64,000 nt of DNA from Bacteroidaceae bacterium (GCA_024398785.1 JAKSIO010000001.1:434001-498000), one strand, 5' to 3'. Counted from the stretch's first letter, positions 46,755 through 56,234 are shown. Notes: generated by a model from the sequence alone, not told the origin. Translations and numbers: made by a program.

Positions 46755-48230
46755 ATGAAAAAGATATTTTTTGCAATTGCCTGCACTGCTGTACTTGTTT
46801 CATGTACCAGGACTGAATTAATTCCCGGTAGTGGCAGCGGAAAAGAACCAGAGCCAGTTGTCAGCCGTCTTGACGAATATGCCGTTCCATTCAAAGTGTA
46901 CAATATGCTGTGCAAGACCGATGCCAACACCAAAATCACAGTTGTTGAATCGTGGGACGGTAAAGAGGTTTCCGGACAGGAGTCGTACGTAGGGTGCTAC
47001 CAGTGCTTCGATGCCCACGGCAATGCAAAATGGCCGGAATGGGTTCACGTAACAGATCTTCCTACTGAACAATATATCAACACAACCGTGTTTGATATCA
47101 CAACAGACGGCAATATAATTGACTGCTACAACGTAAAAGATGTAGAAACAGGAGCGCAGTTGCCTTATGTCCAGAAAATCACATGGGATGGACATCGTGC
47201 CTGGGGCCAGGATGGAAACGGCATTCTTTTCTATACTTTCAAGCAGGACCTTGAACATCAGGATGAAAACCCCATACCTCCTTGCGAGGGCTATGTTGCA
47301 GCTGACCATAATGGCGGAGCCTGGATTGCGGCCGGCAATGGTGCTGATTCCATAATAGTGGCAAGGGTTGACAGGAATGGAAACATTTCCAATATGATTA
47401 AGTTCGATGCCAACGGAACTCTTGGCAAAAAAGACTATGTTTTCCGTCCTCAGATGATGGTTGGGGCCGATGATGAACTGTTCCTGCTTATGCTGTATGC
47501 CGATATTGAAGGAACAATGTACAATGGCTACTGTGACATCATAAAAATCTCAAATGACGGCAGGCTGCTCCAGCGCAGTACCCTTATGCCACAGAAATTT
47601 TTCACGCGCGGTCTGTACGGTCAGATCAGTCCCGATGGAAAGGGTGGCGCATATGTGCTGTTCAAGGCTTCTGACGGGTTTGCCATGCATTTGTATATGG
47701 AACATTTTGACAAGGACGGCAATGTGGATTTCAATGACATCGACCTGAATCCGAAAGGTGCTACCGGGAACCGCCTAGATGCCATGTCTGTTACAGACCA
47801 GTCAACCGGTAACTGCTGTATAGTCTATATTGACGATTCAAGCATACGTTCACGTCTTTACGTTCAGTTTGTGAGTCCAGCCGGAAATGTTCTTCTTGGC
47901 AAAGACGGTGACCCGCTTCTTGCAATGGAAACCAGAGAAGGAGATTTCCTTATACACAGCAGCGCATTCAAACTATTCTACAACCCGACTGACTGCAGAC
48001 TGCATCTGTATTATGCAATAGATAAAGCCCATTGCGCACGTGAAATCAAAGCTCATACGCTTTCTTCTACAGGAGAACTGTCCAAGGCGCGTGATGTCGT
48101 TGAACTGTTTGTAGATCAGTTGGCAGACGGATATGAAGACGGCACTGATGCTGTAATTGACGGCCATTTCCGTATGTGGTGGCTGAAATCCAATTCAAAA
48201 AAGATATACAGCTACTGCGACCAGCTTTAG
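46755..48230 (+). CDS. Large lipoprotein of unknown function
   Basis: 491 residues with a lipoprotein signal (AVLVSC, lipidation at about C18), followed by a low-complexity spacer (GSGSGKEPEP). The rest shows repeated beta-strand patterns such as NGAD-SIIVARVDRNGNIS and GYCDIIKISNDGRLL, suggesting a beta-propeller or beta-sandwich, but no family was recognised. Third gene of the GH43 unit (17 bp after its neighbour), so it may help with binding or presenting polysaccharide at the outer membrane. ATG at 46755 is chosen for the signal peptide. Confidence 0.65.
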   Translation: MKKIFFAIACTAVLVSCTRTELIPGSGSGKEPEPVVSRLDEYAVPFKVYNMLCKTDANTKITVVESWDGKEVSGQESYVGCYQCFDAHGNAKWPEWVHVTDLPTEQYINTTVFDITTDGNIIDCYNVKDVETGAQLPYVQKITWDGHRAWGQDGNGILFYTFKQDLEHQDENPIPPCEGYVAADHNGGAWIAAGNGADSIIVARVDRNGNISNMIKFDANGTLGKKDYVFRPQMMVGADDELFLLMLYADIEGTMYNGYCDIIKISNDGRLLQRSTLMPQKFFTRGLYGQISPDGKGGAYVLFKASDGFAMHLYMEHFDKDGNVDFNDIDLNPKGATGNRLDAMSVTDQSTGNCCIVYIDDSSIRSRLYVQFVSPAGNVLLGKDGDPLLAMETREGDFLIHSSAFKLFYNPTDCRLHLYYAIDKAHCAREIKAHTLSSTGELSKARDVVELFVDQLADGYEDGTDAVIDGHFRMWWLKSNSKKIYSYCDQL

Positions 48231-48250
48231 TGTGTAAATATCAATAACTG

Positions 48251-48673
48251 TTATAGTGTTCTCCGGAACAGACTCTTTACCAGGATTTTGTGAAATACCC
48301 AAATTCCTATGAAGTATATTCTGCCAAGGAAGTTGTTGAATTTCACGACAGTCGTGACAGCGGCTTCCTGCCAGCCGTCTTCAGGAAGGGTACAATAGAT
48401 GCTGACCTGGAAGCATAGGTGCCTGTCATTCTTGCTGAGAATGATTTCCTCATCGTTCCTCTCGGAAACGAGGTTCCGGAATCCACCACCTCCCTGCAAG
48501 CCAAAAGGCTTTACAATGACATTACGCAATTTGAAAAGCCATGCCACCGGCCTGGGAAAGTTGCAGAACATTTCCTCGAATATATAATCCGATGATAGTG
48601 GTTCCGCCGATTGTATTCTCTTGGAAACAGTGTCACTGTAATCGGATGGCAGGTATTTGTCTATCAGTCTCAT
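48251..48673 (-). CDS. DUF2867 family protein
   Basis: 140 residues starting MRLIDKYLPSDYSDTVSKRI and ending in a PFG/GGGGF to HxILVKSLF pattern that fits DUF2867, a family of unknown function sometimes fused to NAD-binding proteins. The family's compact beta-rich fold is related to START/SRPBCC-like barrels. A TATATTTG box lies upstream on the minus strand (48700-48693). It marks the left side of the accessory island; neighbours give no clue to function. Confidence 0.7.
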   Translation of the reverse strand: MRLIDKYLPSDYSDTVSKRIQSAEPLSSDYIFEEMFCNFPRPVAWLFKLRNVIVKPFGLQGGGGFRNLVSERNDEEIILSKNDRHLCFQVSIYCTLPEDGWQEAAVTTVVKFNNFLGRIYFIGIWVFHKILVKSLFRRTL

Positions 48674-48805
48674 GCTTTATATATCTGTTGTGCAAATATA
48701 CGGATAATTTCTATGTTGCAGTCCTGCTGATATTTGCAATCTTGCCTGTTTTATGACAAAGAACCGGATTAATCCTCTACCTTTGCAATTGTAAACGATT
48801 ATTTT

Positions 48806-49531
48806 ATGAAACGTATTCTTATTTTGTCTTTGGCTGTTGCAATGCTTCAGACCATTGCTGTTTCTTGCGGCAGAATTCCTGAAAAAAACTTTGTGTCAGT
48901 GACCGACATAGTACCCGATGCCATTCTGGAAATACGCTATTACGGCACCTACAATTTTATAGGCAACAGAATTCCGGGCTACGATGAACCGGTTGCCTTG
49001 CTTACCCGTCAGGCAGCGGATTCGCTGAAAGCAGTAAGTGACGAACTTCTGCAGCAAGGCTACAGATTAAAGATTTTCGATGCCTACCGTCCCCAGTGTG
49101 CAGTTGACTGTTTTATGAAATGGGCCAAGGATACAGGCGATGTCCGGATGAAGAAATACTTTTATCCGGAAATTGACAAATCAGTCCTGATTCCTCAAGG
49201 ATACATTGCAGAGAAGAGTGGACACACCCGCGGTTCAACAATAGATCTCACTCTTTTTGATATGGAGACTGAACGGGAGGTGGATATGGGTTGCACTTTC
49301 GATTATTTCGGTGTGGCTTCACATCCTGACGTGTTACCCGGTCAGGAGATAGGCTCATACAAGCCTATTTCAGAAGAGCAATACCAAAACAGGATGATAC
49401 TCCGCAATGCTATGCTGCGCCACGGCTTCAAACCATACGATTGCGAGTGGTGGCATTTCACTCTGGAGAACGAACCGTATCCGGACACCTACTTCACTTT
49501 CCCAGTCCGTCTTTGTGTATGTGCCCGGTGA
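48806..49531 (+). CDS. D-alanyl-D-alanine dipeptidase, VanX/DdpX-like lipoprotein
   Basis: 241 residues. Lipoprotein signal AVSC (C21). Peptidase M15D motifs: FDAYRP with R95, zinc site SGHTRGSTID (H140, D147), and EWWHF with E214 and H217. Enzymes of this family cleave D-Ala-D-Ala. In Gram-negatives DdpX-like proteins recycle peptidoglycan; there is no VanH/VanA partner here, so vancomycin resistance is unlikely. A -7 box TACCTTTG at 48778-48785 precedes the ATG by 20 bp. The last nine residues (LCVCAR etc.) go beyond the usual end of the family. Confidence 0.88.
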   Translation: MKRILILSLAVAMLQTIAVSCGRIPEKNFVSVTDIVPDAILEIRYYGTYNFIGNRIPGYDEPVALLTRQAADSLKAVSDELLQQGYRLKIFDAYRPQCAVDCFMKWAKDTGDVRMKKYFYPEIDKSVLIPQGYIAEKSGHTRGSTIDLTLFDMETEREVDMGCTFDYFGVASHPDVLPGQEIGSYKPISEEQYQNRMILRNAMLRHGFKPYDCEWWHFTLENEPYPDTYFTFPVRLCVCAR

Positions 49532-49635
49532 ACCACGTTTTTCCTGCCTATTCGAACCGGATCATGTTGGCCAGTTGGAGAAAGTAATCATTGGATCAGA
49601 TGTCGATTTCCTGACGTTGCTGAAGTCCAATGTAA

Positions 49636-49812
49636 GATGGCGGTGCTTCCGATATGACTGATACGACAATGGAAAGAACTTGCCAACAGTCCCTGCAACA
49701 AGTCTTCAACTTCTTGGTAAAGGGTGGCCCATTTGTCATTATGGTCAACTAGGGAAATAGGGAATAATTTCTACAGCTCCTCGAGTGTCATTTCCGACAA
49801 TTCCTTGCTCAT
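49636..49812 (-). pseudogene. Remnant of a GrpB/UPF0157 family gene
   Basis: Minus-strand reading from ATG 49812 gives MSKELSEMTLEEL, a TAG stop at 49773-49771, then KLFPISLVDHNDKW and, further on, RISHIGSTAI, all characteristic of the GrpB nucleotidyltransferase-like family. After HIGSTA the reading breaks down into frameshifts and stops. Only about a third of the usual length is recognisable. It fills most of the 49532-49854 stretch, which holds no intact gene. Confidence 0.65.
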
Positions 49813-49854
49813 ACGTTAATGTTCCTCCAGCTGTTTGCTAAATTGAAATTAATC

Positions 49855-50544
49855 TTATTTCCATTCGAAGTTGTCTTTACCTGCTCCAATCTCAAAATGA
49901 TATTTCGCAATGCCTAAATCCATTTGCGTGTAGCCGAGTATAGAGGTGCCTTTCCTGGCACTGACTCTTTTCTTGCCATTTCCGCTGAAAACCTCATACT
50001 CGAAATGGAACTTCTGCTGATTGACGGCGGTAGGAGCGAGTAGCGCAGCCTTGACACCTTCATTGAACCAACAAGGAGTGATATCACTGGCATTGCTCAC
50101 ATCTTTTGGTGATTTGATTTTATGTGAGACACCCTGAGTCTCACCATAGCCGATGGATATGACACAAGTTACTTTCTCACCTTCATCAAGGACAAAAGTA
50201 CCTGGGGTCTTGCTGTAGCTTACGCCGACCCAACAGGTGTTGAGTCCCAATGTCTGCGCCAGGAGTACAATCTGCTCTCCATAATAGCCGACTCTTTCAT
50301 CAAGGTCGTCGGCTTTCTTGCCGGCCATGACAAGATAGTTCTTGACCCCTCTGAACTTGCCATACTTGGCCATGGCGCAGAGGAACGCTTTCGGCTCATC
50401 GAGCACGAGCTGGATATGCAGGTTGCCAGCAGCGTTGACTTCATCAATCTTTTGCTGAATAGCGGTCAGTGTGTCACCGGTGATTGGCTGGTCTGTATAA
50501 GCCCTCACTGAATGGCGGGCGAGTATTGCTTCTGAAAGTGTCAT
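49855..50544 (-). CDS. Nitroreductase family protein
   Basis: 229 residues of the FMN-dependent nitroreductase fold, with RHSVRAYTDQPI near the start, GYYGEQIVLLAQTLGLNTCWVG in the middle, and APTAVNQQKFHFE in the second half. The order of motifs (the APTAVN binding segment after rather than near the start) fits the TM1586-type nitroreductases. It probably reduces small nitro or quinone compounds with NAD(P)H. ATG at 50544 begins MTLSEAILARHS; an in-frame TTG five codons earlier is less likely. Confidence 0.85.
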   Translation of the reverse strand: MTLSEAILARHSVRAYTDQPITGDTLTAIQQKIDEVNAAGNLHIQLVLDEPKAFLCAMAKYGKFRGVKNYLVMAGKKADDLDERVGYYGEQIVLLAQTLGLNTCWVGVSYSKTPGTFVLDEGEKVTCVISIGYGETQGVSHKIKSPKDVSNASDITPCWFNEGVKAALLAPTAVNQQKFHFEYEVFSGNGKKRVSARKGTSILGYTQMDLGIAKYHFEIGAGKDNFEWK

Positions 50545-51006
50545 AATGCCATATCTCAATTAGATTTATAAAAGTACAAATAAATTTTTTCCGATGCAAT
50601 TTAGGGACAAAATATTGACTTCGGGAAATGCGAAAGGCTTAAATTATTACTGCATAATACCTTAGTCTCGCAAGTCTTTGTCACACGACCCCATTTTTGT
50701 CACACGCCGATGATTTCGGCTCTATTGATAGATGGTTCTTTCTTGTGAAAAGAAAAATAGAGGGGTTGCGCAAGCTTACGGCTCATCGTTCGCTCATAGA
50801 TATACATCGCTGTATTTCTGTCTTTTTTCTTTTCATTAGAGAAGTATAGTATAGTTTGTATCTATATCAAAAGACTAAACCATACCGGTTCACCTGGACC
50901 TCAAGCAAGGTGAGAAGAAGAGGACAGTGCTTCCTAGATGGAAAATTATGCGCAATCCCATGTGCCTGAGCAATAGATGCGATTCAGGACTTCTTGCAAA
51001 AAGAAA
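50545..51006. other. Gene-free stretch of 462 bp in the accessory island
   Basis: No ORF with coding character on either strand. It contains the direct repeat listed at 50677-50706, an AT-rich segment (50790-50880) and scattered short open stretches without recognisable homology. It may be the scar of lost genes. Confidence 0.5.
50677..50706. repeat. Direct repeat TTTGTCACACG, two copies
   Basis: Exact 11-bp copies at 50677-50687 and 50696-50706, 19 bp apart start to start, upstream (on the minus strand) of the nitroreductase gene. The spacing is near two helical turns, which would place both on the same face of the DNA, as for an operator; could also be chance. Confidence 0.45.
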
Positions 51007-51529
51007 TTATCCAATAACCGGATCAGAGCAATATGCCTTGCGCTTACACTGCTTGCAGTGCTCGCCAACAAATACATCATAGAATTGATGAAGAGCGGAT
51101 TCAAGCAAATCCGGGTCATCAGTCAATATGCCGGCCTCAAAATTACGAGTGTTTGCACTCTTCATGCCCATACCGGCTCCGGTGAGATTTGCGGAACCGA
51201 TATAGGCCACTTTTTCATCAAAGACCAAGATTTTGAAATGTACCCTTGGACATAACACCCGTCGCAACTTCGTAGCTAGAATCGGGAACCTGTCAAAGTC
51301 TTCCCGAAAGTTTGGCCCAGGCTCTTTGGCATGGATAAGCATGACATCAACCCCCCTTCTTTAGCAATGTGGCGACTATCATCAGGAACGGCTCTTGGTT
51401 GCTCCCGACTTTTACATGCAGGTCTTTAATGTCGGCGGTACCGATACATAGTGACTCTTTGCATGTTGATGCCAGTGATAGCACTTCGTTGTAATGCAGT
51501 TCGTTGGATATGTACTTGATAAACGGCAT
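51007..51529 (-). pseudogene. Phospholipase D-like (HKD) nuclease, frameshifted in a G6 tract
   Basis: The first part (51529-51347) reads MPFIKYISNELHYNEVLSLA, then ESLCIGTADIKDLHVKVG, and stops at LLKKGG. The second part (51342-51007) continues with MLIHAKEPGPNFREDF and the HKD motif VHFKILVFDEKV..GSANLTGAG, ending in a Cys-rich tail HCKQCKRKAYC. Removing one G from the run at 51356-51351 joins them in one frame (KKGVDVMLIHA), giving a protein of about 170 residues. So the gene is broken by one base, by mutation, phase variation or sequencing error. Stand-alone HKD proteins of this kind occur in defence islands. It lies 13 bp behind the small gene at 51543. Confidence 0.75.
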
Positions 51530-51542
51530 CTGCTTTTTTATC

Positions 51543-51776
51543 CTATCTTCTTCTGAGTATCCACGTAAGCCCTTTGTTCTTTGAAAAATACAAACCCTTC
51601 TGGGTCGTGGCAAGAATCTCAGAGCCATTATCCATAAGGTCCACAAAACCTCCGACTGAACTGTTGGTGCAGCGCAGAATCCAGGTCAGTCCATTGTTTC
51701 TGGAAAACTCAATCTTCTTGTTGTCCTTCGGCGATATTCTTATCAGTTCATCGCCGCACTTGATCATTGTTGGCAT
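51543..51776 (-). CDS. Small protein with two Asp-box-like repeats
   Basis: 77 residues. It contains FSRNNGLTWILR and FSKNKGLTWILR, two copies of the S-x-[ND]-x-G-x-T-W turn known as the Asp-box or BNR repeat. No signal peptide, so it is probably cytosolic, unlike most BNR proteins. It precedes the PLD-like gene by 13 bp on the same strand, suggesting a two-gene unit. A TAGCTTTG box (51824-51817) could serve as promoter. Function unknown. Confidence 0.6.
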   Translation of the reverse strand: MPTMIKCGDELIRISPKDNKKIEFSRNNGLTWILRCTNSSVGGFVDLMDNGSEILATTQKGLYFSKNKGLTWILRRR

Positions 51777-51927
51777 GTTTGTAATTTTTTAAGGTGAAAC
51801 ATTGTTTGAACAGTGACAAAGCTAGACTTATGTAGTGCCATTTTATGACATCAGCTGTTTTTTTATGAATGATACAGATATATAGCGCATCATTCAGTAG
51901 CCTAAATTAACGTAGGGGCTCGCAGAA

Positions 51928-54354
51928 TCATTTCAATTTCAGCATTGATATTATATCCTCATCAGATAAATTTAACGTGTCAGCAACAACACAATCTTTG
52001 ATTTCCCGGTTCGAATTGGATTCATGTATTTTTTCATGTTCCGTCCATACATAAATCTTCTGTTCATATTCAAAATATATGTTGTTCCCAAACAAGAATG
52101 CAGAGTTGCCTACATGATTATTATCATCATAAATTTTTAGTTTATTGTTGAAGAAGAAATCGTCTCTTCTATATGCGCTAAGGAAAACGCCCTCACTACT
52201 TGGGTATATTGCACGATGATTGTGATACCATCTAATGTATGCGCGTGGCATACATTTCATTACATAGCCAAGTAATGGACCATCCTCAAGACTATGTAAT
52301 ATGTAGTCTATTGAAGAATCATTTCCAGTTTTATTAAGTTCGCGGACAATGTTACCTTCTTCACCTAAGAGAAAATGATGTATTGCTTTGCTCAGATTTT
52401 TGTTTAACAAATAAAAGTGCCAGCTTTCCTTCTTATTGTTAAATACACGATTCCAATACCAGTCAAAAGAATGGTCCTTATGAATATGTTTAAATAGTCT
52501 TTGCATTAAGGAGGGGTCAATTGATTTTTCTAATTCTGGAATAAAATTATTTTTTACAAATTCCAGTTTGTTTTCGTAATCATCCCAATCTTCGTTTTGA
52601 TTATCATCAAAAAATAAACAACGAATCGAACCATTCAAAAATATATTGTTTTCCGCTATAAGAAACTTTTCCTCCCATTGATTGTTGTCTAGGATTTTTA
52701 TTGCTTTTGCTTTTTCTTCATATAGTTGCCCATTATGATCATCAACTTTAAAATTTGATAAATAATTATATATGTCATGGGAACCTGGTGCTATCTCGCA
52801 TATTCTACGGATTCTGGCAACCATAGCGGATGAATCCGTCATATTAACAGCGTCTACCATATTCCATACGACTCTCATCCATTGAGAGAAAGAAACTGAA
52901 TCAATCTTTCCTTGTATTAAATATTCACAAATAGCATAGAAAATAATACGATTTGTCATAGATAGTGATGACACTTTATCATCTTCATATGTTGGAATAA
53001 AAATATAGTCTTTTTGCTTATGTCTATCAGGGAAACACTCTGTAATATCATGGTTGTTAAGTTCCTTACAGTTCTCAAATAATGTATATAGCTTTACAAA
53101 CACTTTATCATCTAACGTGTTGTCTTTGTTGATTAAGTATTTATCGAAAGACTCATACTTTATGATTGTATCATCCCTATCATTGCCACGTTTTACTCCG
53201 TACAAATAATCGAATTTGGCCTCTTCTACAATGTTTGTATACAAATATTTGTCACCATTCTTGGCAATAATCATTTCGTTGAGGAAGAACCGATTTATAA
53301 ATGTAAAGAATATTTCATCTATTTGAAAGTTCTTTCTATTTTTCCAAAATATATCAGTCCAAGTGGTATCCATTTTAATAGAAAACCCAGATTCGGGATC
53401 TAATAGATAGTTCTTATCTTCATCCAAGTCTTTCGATTTAAGACTGCCAATGAGATCTGCTTTAAAATTTTCAAATTCTGTTAATTGCTTACCTCGTGCA
53501 TTCATCTTGATATACAGATCATCAGTAAGTTTGAATTCATTCATCGGCAAATGGTAAAAGATGATAGGACAATTATCATTGGTAAGAATATCCCAATACT
53601 TCTTAAAATCTGATTCTTTACACTCTGCAAAAGCTTCCTCAAATCCATCAATAATGTCTTCTCCTTTTTTGTCCCGGATTTTGGTCCCACTAAGCATCCT
53701 TAACATGGATTGTACCGTTGGATCTTGATTCCAACTTGAATGAAACCACGTTTGTTTTTGAATAATATTGGAAACTAAATAATCGTCTAACAGTTGTTCT
53801 TTAATTCTATGAAAATCACGTGTATCCTTAGCTTTTGTCAGAACAGATATAATGTGCTGCTGGTTGTTATTGTATTTTGCAAGTATTTCATCGTCATTTT
53901 CCAATTCGCCAAATGTTTGTTTTTTGATAAAATTTAGAATCAGCGTGTTGGATTCAAATGACTTTGATGTAAGACAAGTACAAAACTCTCTTGAAGAAAT
54001 TCTTGTCTCGTATGTGAATTTGCTAAGACTCCGCCTTATATCATTAGAAATATTATTGCCAACTAAGAGGTTTGATTTATATGCAATATACCAATGCAGC
54101 AACCATAAAGTTGTTAGACGTTGCTGCCCATCTAAAGGGAGTGTTTTATTTCCTTTGATTCCGCCATAAACAAAATCAAACTTTAGCTTTTTTTCATTTT
54201 CAAGTTCATTGTCTAATGCTTGTTTCAGATTTCTTATAAACGATTGACGCAGATTCTCTTTGCCAATTCGTCCTTGTGCGTAATCTCTTTGTATAATTGG
54301 AATTTCTATTTCGGTCGTATTTATAAATTTCCAGAATGATATTTCACTGTTCAT
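51928..54354 (-). CDS. DUF262 (GmrSD-type) protein without visible HNH tail
   Basis: 808 residues. The N-terminal DUF262 (ParB/Srx-like fold) shows IPIIQRDYAQGR (19-30) and the NTP-binding DGQQRLTTL (75-83), followed by YIKMNARGKQLTEFENFKAD (about 280-305), the family's second conserved block. The remaining 500 residues are helical and not recognised, and I see no DUF1524-type HNH motif. DUF262 proteins occur in type IV restriction (GmrS, BrxU) and other anti-phage systems. It starts 11 bp after the other DUF262 gene. Base composition is visibly AT-rich compared with the clpP/AAA genes upstream, suggesting separate origin. Confidence 0.82.
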   Translation of the reverse strand: MNSEISFWKFINTTEIEIPIIQRDYAQGRIGKENLRQSFIRNLKQALDNELENEKKLKFDFVYGGIKGNKTLPLDGQQRLTTLWLLHWYIAYKSNLLVGNNISNDIRRSLSKFTYETRISSREFCTCLTSKSFESNTLILNFIKKQTFGELENDDEILAKYNNNQQHIISVLTKAKDTRDFHRIKEQLLDDYLVSNIIQKQTWFHSSWNQDPTVQSMLRMLSGTKIRDKKGEDIIDGFEEAFAECKESDFKKYWDILTNDNCPIIFYHLPMNEFKLTDDLYIKMNARGKQLTEFENFKADLIGSLKSKDLDEDKNYLLDPESGFSIKMDTTWTDIFWKNRKNFQIDEIFFTFINRFFLNEMIIAKNGDKYLYTNIVEEAKFDYLYGVKRGNDRDDTIIKYESFDKYLINKDNTLDDKVFVKLYTLFENCKELNNHDITECFPDRHKQKDYIFIPTYEDDKVSSLSMTNRIIFYAICEYLIQGKIDSVSFSQWMRVVWNMVDAVNMTDSSAMVARIRRICEIAPGSHDIYNYLSNFKVDDHNGQLYEEKAKAIKILDNNQWEEKFLIAENNIFLNGSIRCLFFDDNQNEDWDDYENKLEFVKNNFIPELEKSIDPSLMQRLFKHIHKDHSFDWYWNRVFNNKKESWHFYLLNKNLSKAIHHFLLGEEGNIVRELNKTGNDSSIDYILHSLEDGPLLGYVMKCMPRAYIRWYHNHRAIYPSSEGVFLSAYRRDDFFFNNKLKIYDDNNHVGNSAFLFGNNIYFEYEQKIYVWTEHEKIHESNSNREIKDCVVADTLNLSDEDIISMLKLK

Positions 54355-54365
54355 GACTGAATGAT

Positions 54366-56234
54366 TTAATCTGTTATACCAAAATCTTTTAATGTTTCTT
54401 TGATGTGCTTACAATACTCATTCGCATCATTGACATCCCAATAATTAATAGAGGCAGACGCAGAGTTGTAGTATTTCAAAAATGCATATTTCGTACACGG
54501 CGGAATAAAAGAAGAGTTGCCCTCTTTTGAACTGATTGATAAATTTCCATTAACAAATTCAATCTGATACATTTGTCCCTGATCTTTCCCGATGATACAT
54601 TTTCTCTTTACGGGAAATATGGAATTTCCATATCCTCGATTAGTGCCAGAATCCAACAGAACAAAATTTCGGATTTGATTCTTCTCATTTTCATTCAGTG
54701 GATTATCGTTATTTACGACATTTTCTATTTTCTCTTTCAATTTATCAAAATCAAGCGCTCCTTCCTTTTTGTCCAAATAGTCTTTAATATACTGGGCCAA
54801 ATCACTTTGTTGAATGTTTGAATCCAATAAAGAATATTTCAGATACTCTCTTTTGTCTGCCTCTGCATTTAACGTATTAAGTGTGCTTGAATCAATATGT
54901 TCTACATCCCAATCCTCAAGTTTATAAAGATGGAACGGGAATTTGTAAAACACATGTTGGCCATATTCCTTCTGACTGTTTTTTGATTGATTAATTACAG
55001 TTTGAATATTATGCAATAGTAGTAATGGCCTGCATTCCGTTTTCTTGGGACAATGCTCAAGTTCGTACTGACGACTGAGAGACTTTACATTTTTGATTTT
55101 TGTAGCAATATTTTCCTTCAAATATTTTACAAAAGTTTCCTTGGTTTGTAATTCTTCAAACCATTTGTCCAATAAATTACTTTTTGATGTTCCGCAAGAG
55201 ATTAGGAAACCAATATAATGGTATAGCTCCAAATCTTTGAACCATTCTGAATAGATGTCAAAAATGTGTTTTACTTCTAACCAACATTTTTGAATGTTAT
55301 CGTGATTTTTGAAGGATTCCAGAAAATATCTGAATGTTTGGTATTCATCATTTCCAATGTTTCTGTTAATTTCAACAAGTTTCTCTGGTGAAGCCCCTAC
55401 TTTTAAACCCATCATATCAGACTTATATATCTGCTCAAAAATCATATCGATACGAGTAGGCTTATCATATCCTTTTTCATTCAAGAAAAGCCAAAATTCT
55501 TCATTCTGCAAAGTATATTCTATGTTGTCCCATTCTATGGCTATTTCTTTTTGTTTAAGACGCAAACTGTTGATATCAATTTCTCCAAAATTTGAGCTGT
55601 TAAGAAATAGAGCTTTTATTAGTTCTGCATTTGTTAAGCCTATCTTACCAATATTTAATCGTGTAAAGACCTTTATCGGATCTTCATTGACGGATTCATA
55701 CCAGATAAATTTTACATTGTTGAGAAACTTTGCTGCTAAATCCGTTTTAGAAACATTTTTTCCTTCATTCTGAAACCAAAGGTTTACAGCCTGCTTTGCT
55801 GCGACGATATGATAGTAGTCAATATTCAAATTTCTCTTATCATCTTCTATATTGTTTAAAAATGAAGAGCTATCTCTCCTCGTCTCATATTCCAATGAAT
55901 AGAGATTTTTTACTCCACAATATTTTAAAATGACAGCAATAGATGTTAATCTTTGTTGCCCATCAATCACTTCCCATGAGCCTTTCAATATTCTCTCAAT
56001 ATCTTCAAGGTCTTTTGCGTCATTTTTGATTTTATTGAATATGTCATTTTCCCGTTTTTTAACGACCAATGGTTGCAAGCAATAGAATCCATCATTTTCA
56101 TTGAAATCATTAACGTCATTCAATAGATCTTTAACCTGCTGCTCAGTCCATCTATATCCTCTTTGGTAACCAGGGATATAAAAATTCATTCCTAGAATAT
56201 CTTTGATGAATTTTAATTCAATAAGATTTTCCAT
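54366..56234 (-). CDS. DUF262-DUF1524 protein, GmrSD-type restriction nuclease
   Basis: 622 residues. DUF262 at the N terminus with IPGYQRGYRW (20-29) and VIDGQQRLTS (89-98), plus RLNIGKIGLTNAELIKALF. The C-terminal part (about 430-560) has WDVEHIDSS and later NFVLLDSGTNRGYGNSIF with PVKRK, the spread-out His-Me-finger motif of DUF1524. GmrSD enzymes cut glucosylated or otherwise modified phage DNA using NTP. Modified-DNA restriction is therefore the best guess. The gene is AT-rich, lies 19 bp after the exonuclease gene and 11 bp before a second DUF262 protein, so it is part of the same operon. Confidence 0.85.
   Translation of the reverse strand: MENLIELKFIKDILGMNFYIPGYQRGYRWTEQQVKDLLNDVNDFNENDGFYCLQPLVVKKRENDIFNKIKNDAKDLEDIERILKGSWEVIDGQQRLTSIAVILKYCGVKNLYSLEYETRRDSSSFLNNIEDDKRNLNIDYYHIVAAKQAVNLWFQNEGKNVSKTDLAAKFLNNVKFIWYESVNEDPIKVFTRLNIGKIGLTNAELIKALFLNSSNFGEIDINSLRLKQKEIAIEWDNIEYTLQNEEFWLFLNEKGYDKPTRIDMIFEQIYKSDMMGLKVGASPEKLVEINRNIGNDEYQTFRYFLESFKNHDNIQKCWLEVKHIFDIYSEWFKDLELYHYIGFLISCGTSKSNLLDKWFEELQTKETFVKYLKENIATKIKNVKSLSRQYELEHCPKKTECRPLLLLHNIQTVINQSKNSQKEYGQHVFYKFPFHLYKLEDWDVEHIDSSTLNTLNAEADKREYLKYSLLDSNIQQSDLAQYIKDYLDKKEGALDFDKLKEKIENVVNNDNPLNENEKNQIRNFVLLDSGTNRGYGNSIFPVKRKCIIGKDQGQMYQIEFVNGNLSISSKEGNSSFIPPCTKYAFLKYYNSASASINYWDVNDANEYCKHIKETLKDFGITD

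Noticed and set aside
48806..49531. Vancomycin resistance gene
   Set aside because: The VanX-like protein is a lipoprotein without VanH, VanA or VanRS partners, so a peptidoglycan turnover role is more likely.
49407..49661. Plus-strand reading frame after the VanX-like gene
   Set aside because: It overlaps the dipeptidase in another frame, and beyond it the minus strand carries recognisable GrpB remnants, which explain the sequence better.
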